From Pavlovales sp. CCMP2436 (lineage: Eukaryota > Haptophyta > Pavlovophyceae > Pavlovales), in the NCBI GenBank assembly GCA_026770615.1, contig MU631636.1, positions 146,144 through 165,846 of the forward strand: DNA of 19,703 nucleotides, read 5' to 3'. Position numbers and translations under genes: made by a program. Positions 16,801 to 19,703 of the stretch are shown in pieces (position 1 is the first letter of the stretch; the number at the start of each line of letters is the position of its first letter). The notes below the pieces were generated by a model. It did no database searches. It had not been told where the DNA came from and saw only the letters and a list, made by a program, of their open reading frames with translations.

Positions 16801-18636
16801 GCGAATCCGGAGAGGTTGCGAAAACACCGTCCGTCTTATTGATGCTCGGGTGCCAGTCCTCCAACACCTTGAGCTGCCACTCGTACCTACGCGCACAGGG
16901 ATGATCACATACCCCTATATGTGGGGACACTTGAAGTTTTGAAGGGCAGCATAATTACTAGAGAGCTAGCTTTGTGGTAGTTATTGCGGCGTTGTTATAG
17001 TTATTTAGTAGTCCGAGCAAGGCGGCACGCGTACCCCTCGTTGGTCAATCGCTCGAGGCCAACGGGCTCCAACAGCTTGGTCAAGCGCGAGAGCGCGGTG
17101 GCGACTGCGGGTGGGTTACAGGTGCATAGGGGCAAGGCAACTTATGCAGTAAGCGTACGCGGGGGCAAGCGGTTTAGTGCCAGCTGACTGGCGGACACAG
17201 GCAGGGGCGCCGCATACATGCGTAGAAGTGCGTCCTAGTCTCTCCATCCTCATCCGGCCCCGGGAAGTAGCAGTTGGCTTCCGCCTCCTCCTCGGTCGCG
17301 CAACCCAATTCCTGGTCGTTGGGGCCCAGGGTGGCGCCTCCAGTCTGCGTCTCGTTGAGTGGTAAGATCCGCGGCGCAGCGGTTGTGAAGATCTGATAAA
17401 TATAGCACCGCATTAGTTATTGCCTGTGAAAGCGGTGCCGCTGGCCACTTTTCAAAACGAGAAAAAATGAAGGTGGCTGTAAACATATTGTTGCAGTCAT
17501 TTAGGTAGGGGAAGGGAGTCAGGGGAGTGCAGTGAAATACGACAGGATGCGTAGTTAATTCGGGGAGGGGTGAGTAGGAGAAAGAGAGAGGAGGTAAGGG
17601 GAGTCAGGGCAGCCCAAGCAGAGTCTTGGCAGACACTGGGCAGCGACACTCGGCAACAGATAGCAATAGACAAGGGATAGTATAAGACGTTACCGGATGG
17701 CGTATTATAACTGCTAGGTCACCCCCCCCGACCACTTCTTGCGGTCCTGGGGTCGTCGCAAGCCTACCCGGGTAGGCGCGAATTGTCGCGCGCGCGCCGG
17801 ATGCGAGCAGCTGGTGATGGAAGAGCGACAGGCCGGGGGGTGTGCTTTCCCCAGAATAGCTGTGTGTGAACTGCTCGGAATGAAGAGGCATGGGAACATT
17901 TGTGACGGAGGCGTGAGGCTTGGGAGGGGGCAGGGTAATTAAGATGGGGAGAAACCTTGATGACGCCATAGGGCGAGAACTGGAGCTCGCCAATGCCGGG
18001 GTAGAAGCGCAGCAGTCGGTTTGCCAGCAAATCAAAGTTCGCCTCGGTGAGCGCGTCGCCCTCGACCTTGGCTAAGGCCCCAACTGCAAGCGTCGTGCCC
18101 ACCGCGGAGCGCAGCTGTTCGGCAAGGTTCAGACCGTACGTGTCGGCGAACCTCTGCACGTTCGAGCGGTACGCAACGAGCATGAACCGGTCCTGTTCTA
18201 TAGACAGCCAGGTGCCGATCCCGACGACGCAGCATATGAAGACGGCCGTGGCCCAGGTTCGACGGTCGGCCAGCCAGCGCAAAGACACCCGGTACAGGCG
18301 GTGGCGCCCACTCGCCGATATTGCGGCTGCCGAAGCGTCTTCGGGCGCTGCGGTCGTCGACTCCACGGGCGGAGGGCCGACGGTCGGAGGGTCGTAGAGG
18401 GCGCTCGTGGCTAATGCCGAGCTCGAAGCCGACGAAGCATCGGCGGATGGTGCAGTTGCCGACGCCCTCGCCATGGGCGGAGGGCCGACGGTCGGAGGGC
18501 CGACGGTCGGAGGATCGTCGAGGGCGTTCGTGGCTGGCGCCAAGCTGGCGGCCGCCGAAGCATCGGCGGGCGGTGCGGTCCCCGACAACCTTTCCATGGT
18601 CGGAGGGCTGACGGTCGGAGGGCTGAAGGTGCGCAT
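13880..18636 (-). CDS. CHASE-domain hybrid histidine kinase, 13 exons, 979 residues
   Basis: Sensor kinase that should autophosphorylate on His and pass phosphate to its own receiver. Exons (complement): 18636-17956, 17392-17218, 17104-17035, 16886-16744, 16658-16588, 16474-16391, 16254-15982, 15848-15773, 15699-15428, 15339-15268, 15164-14900, 14795-14651, 14492-13880; all introns are GT-AG and every junction keeps frame (2940 bases with stop). Residues 1-110 are Pro/Ala-rich repeats; a membrane segment is near 128-145. CHASE-like region about 160-380 (ELQFSPYGVI), second membrane segment 381-403. HisKA: MHDLRSPLLS, His443. HATPase: N box NGLSNAIKFT (Asn583), G1 DEGIG (618), G2 GGTGLGLPIV (about 649). 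Receiver: Asp726/727, phospho-acceptor Asp771 in IIIDNQMP, Thr799 in MTGD, Lys822. The tail is Ser/Arg-rich. The F box is weak (LGALGEDLMF). Start: first ATG of the open exon. Exon 2 end, exon 3 and the 563-bp first intron are the least certain parts. Confidence 0.9.
13994..14058 (-). repeat. Short tandem duplication in the kinase tail
   Basis: GGCTCAACCCTTGACGAGAG then GGCTCGACCCTCGATGAGAG, each followed by ACGTGCGGAC, form two adjacent units of about 33 bases. On the coding strand they give two copies of SARLSSRVEPV in the C-terminal tail. Confidence 0.8.
17393..17955 (-). other. Long first intron of the kinase gene
   Basis: At 563 bp this is four to seven times longer than the other eleven introns (73-158 bp). 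It begins AAG|GTTTCT and ends TTTATCAG. It interrupts the CHASE-like region right after SPYGVIK. The flanking exons join in frame without it, but it could hide a further exon whose length is a multiple of three, or an insertion. I see no mobile-element signature in it. Confidence 0.6.
18360..18630 (-). repeat. Nested repeats encoding the kinase N-terminus
   Basis: Three clusters of GGAGGGCCGACGGTC-type units (about 18367-18399, 18478-18513, 18595-18630) sit roughly 111-117 bases apart inside a larger repeat. The protein therefore has three degenerate ~36-42 residue repeats, each with PPTVGPP followed by an Ala/Ser-rich block with ADAS or EDAS. The segment precedes the first membrane helix and is probably a disordered cytoplasmic leader. 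Confidence 0.8.
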
Positions 18637-18831
18637 TGGGACTTGGCGGTCAAAAGCCGTCGTCGTCCGGGCTACAGTAGGCTTCGCGGCGGATGTGTCG
18701 GGGTTGCATCACTTAATCTCAAAATCAACGACGCTCAAACTCAATTACTGTTCCGTATTACTCGGGTAAAATGGGTTTAAGGATGGTCCGGGGACCGACA
18801 TTTTGATGAATATAGGTTGTGTTAGTTGTTC
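18637..18831. other. Upstream region of the kinase gene
   Basis: The frame remains open for some distance upstream of the chosen ATG, so an earlier start or an upstream exon cannot be ruled out. No TATA box or initiator is convincing. Confidence 0.3.
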
Positions 18832-18842
18832 GACTATATATT

Positions 18843-18960
18843 TATGATAGGGATTCAAGCTGGCGTCTGACTGTTCTGAATGTTGTGCTGGTCTGAGCGC
18901 TGCGTCGCGCATTGCCTGCTGCGTGCCTTAGTCGGCTGCGCTGGCTTGGGCACCACCGCA
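18843..18960 (-). mobile_element. LINE-B 5'-truncated copy (118 bp)
   Basis: Carries the common 3' terminus (minus strand ...GCTTGAATCCCTATCA) and extends up to the GGTGGTGCCCAAGCC position, just including the last codons and the TAA of the LINE-B frame. ACTATATAT occurs on both sides (about 18833-18841 and 18960-18968), a possible target duplication, though AT-richness makes this uncertain. Confidence 0.85.
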
Positions 18961-18981
18961 CTATATATATGTATATATTTA

Positions 18982-19070
18982 TGATAGGGATTCAAGCTGG
19001 CGTCTGACTGTTCTGAATGTTGTGCAGGTCTGAGCGCTGCGTCGCCCATTGCCTGCTGCGTACCTTAGTC
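18982..19070 (-). mobile_element. LINE-B 5'-truncated copy (~89 bp), left palindrome arm
   Basis: Same 3' end as the other copies, cut at GCGTACCTTAGTC, within the 3' UTR. It differs from the copy at 18843 by single bases (e.g. GTGCAGGTC for GTGCTGGTC). A minus-strand frame starting MGDAALRPAQ across it is not a gene, as the same peptide arises wherever LINE-B lies. Confidence 0.85.
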
Positions 19071-19085
19071 TATATATATGCTATT

Positions 19086-19170
19086 AGGCACGCAGCAGGC
19101 AATGGGCGACGCAGCGCTCAGACCAGCACAACATTCAGAACAGTCATACGCCATCTTGAATCCCTATCAT
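19086..19170 (+). mobile_element. LINE-B 5'-truncated copy (~85 bp), right palindrome arm
   Basis: The only copy in plus orientation: AGGCACGCAGCAGGCAATGG through TTGAATCCCTATCAT, followed by an AAATATATATA tail. It ends in the 3' UTR like its partner, so the two arms meet at their truncated 5' ends. Confidence 0.85.
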
Positions 19171-19182
19171 AAATATATATAG

Positions 19183-19275
19183 CGGCTCAGCATGGTTCAA
19201 CAGGTGTTGTCTATATATCAACGACTCAGCATGGTTCAACAGGTGTTGTTCAGTCACTGGCTTGGTCGACGACAG
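19183..19275 (+). repeat. Dispersed repeat C, two partial copies in tandem
   Basis: CGGCTCAGCATGGTTCAACA plus GGTGTTGT (19183-19210) is followed after an AT spacer by GACTCAGCATGGTTCAACAG, GTGTTGTTCAGTCACTGGCT and TGGTCGACGACAG (19223-19275). Both match the inverted copy at 13119-13190. Confidence 0.8.
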
Positions 19276-19314
19276 GCTGAGGTCGAGCGATCGACCCAAA
19301 CCCTCATGCACCAT

Positions 19315-19338
19315 CACTCACACCAAAGGGTGTGAGTG
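19315..19338. other. Perfect 10-bp hairpin within repeat C region
   Basis: CACTCACACC (19315-19324) pairs with GGTGTGAGTG (19329-19338) across a 4-base loop AAAG. Confidence 0.6.
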
Positions 19339-19340
19339 TG

Positions 19341-19470
19341 GGTGTTGTTCACTCACTGACTTGGTCGACGTCAGACGTTAGTCCTGGCAGCAGAGATGGT
19401 GGTGGTAGAGGTGAGGTTGGTGGTGAACTCGCAGCAATTGCAACAGGCTCCCCCCCCCTCCTCCCCCCAC
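19341..19470 (+). repeat. Dispersed repeat C, copy with C-rich tail
   Basis: GTGTTGTTCACTCACTGACT and TGGTCGACGTCAGACGTTAG through CAGCAG (to 19392) match 13119-13165 in inverted orientation nearly perfectly. The following segment with GTGGTGGTAGAGG, CTCGCAGCAATTGCAACAGG and poly-C runs parallels 13611-13745. Confidence 0.75.
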
Positions 19471-19513
19471 ACACAAAACGCTCACGTCCATTTAGTAAGT
19501 AGTTATATAAATT

Positions 19514-19703
19514 ACTGATAGGGATTCAAGCTGGCGTCTGACTGTTCTGAATGCTGTGCTGGTCTGAGCGCTGCGTCGCCCATTGCCTACCGCGTGCCTT
19601 AGTCGGCTGCGCTGGCTTGGGCGCCACCGCGCGTGCCGATGGATCTCCGGTAGTGTGCCCGGGCAAGGGCGTTTAGGGAGATGATCTGCTGGTTGCTGTT
19701 TGT
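19514..19703 (-). mobile_element. LINE-B copy running off the right edge
   Basis: The longest copy outside LINE-A in this window. From GATAGGGATTCAAGCTGG it follows the 4627-4942 insert with only scattered substitutions to the last base, so it probably continues beyond. On the minus strand the C-terminal frame is kept: TNSNQQIISLNALARAHY, RRSIGTRGGAQASAAD, then TAA. Relative to the copy in LINE-A it has T to N, W to R and V to A changes and at least one silent change. Confidence 0.88.

Larger units (their letters stand above)
18970..19182. repeat. Long palindrome made of two inverted LINE-B 3' ends
   Basis: Arms of roughly 100 bases (about 18970-19069 and 19086-19182) are inverted copies with a loop of about 16 bases (TATATATATGCTATTA). 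The outer edges are TATATATTTATGATAGGG and CCCTATCATAAATATATA. The arms differ at only a few positions, so the pairing potential as RNA or cruciform is strong. Confidence 0.85.

Noticed and set aside
9520..19480. CRISPR array
   Set aside because: The repeats found are tandem without unique spacers, dispersed with eukaryotic retroelement features, or irregular; none has equal-length repeats and spacers.

Overview
This window looks like nuclear DNA from a GC-rich microbial eukaryote, most likely an alga or other protist; the exact group cannot be told from the sequence. The evidence is one gene with many short GT-AG spliceosomal introns, non-LTR retrotransposons, a MITE, microsatellites, and no bacterial operon structure. 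Only one apparently intact host gene is visible.

Layout. Positions 1-580 hold a 12-bp tandem GC repeat that may be the 3' end of a Gly-rich gene entering from the left, then two diverged copies of a hairpin-bearing repeat. About 640-9230, minus strand, is a decayed non-LTR retrotransposon (here LINE-A). In sense order it reads: basic region of unknown function, ubiquitin-like domain, apurinic-type endonuclease, reverse transcriptase, RNase H, C-x2-C/H-x4-C zinc motif, OTU-type cysteine protease, and a second partial OTU copy. It carries frameshifts and all three stop codons. At 4627-4942 it is interrupted by a second, 5'-truncated retrotransposon (LINE-B) flanked by a perfect 13-bp target-site duplication.

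Positions 9240-13880 are mostly non-genic: a GT-rich tandem repeat, a GC-rich island, poly(A) and GAT/AAT microsatellites, a 155-bp MITE with 14-bp inverted ends and an 8-bp target duplication, a short motif GGGGGGTACGTTCAA scattered at least six times, and copies of two further dispersed repeats.

Positions 13880-18636, minus strand, hold a 13-exon gene for a predicted 979-residue membrane hybrid histidine kinase (two membrane segments around a CHASE-like sensor, HisKA, HATPase and a receiver domain). All twelve splice junctions keep the frame. Positions 18830-19703 are a nest of LINE-B 3' ends, two of them in inverted orientation forming a palindrome, plus copies of another repeat.

The most interesting item is LINE-A. 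It carries a ubiquitin-like domain ending in RLRSG directly ahead of the endonuclease and an OTU deubiquitinase-like domain at the other end, which suggests (inference) a retrotransposon that processes its own ubiquitin-like leader or meddles with host ubiquitin.
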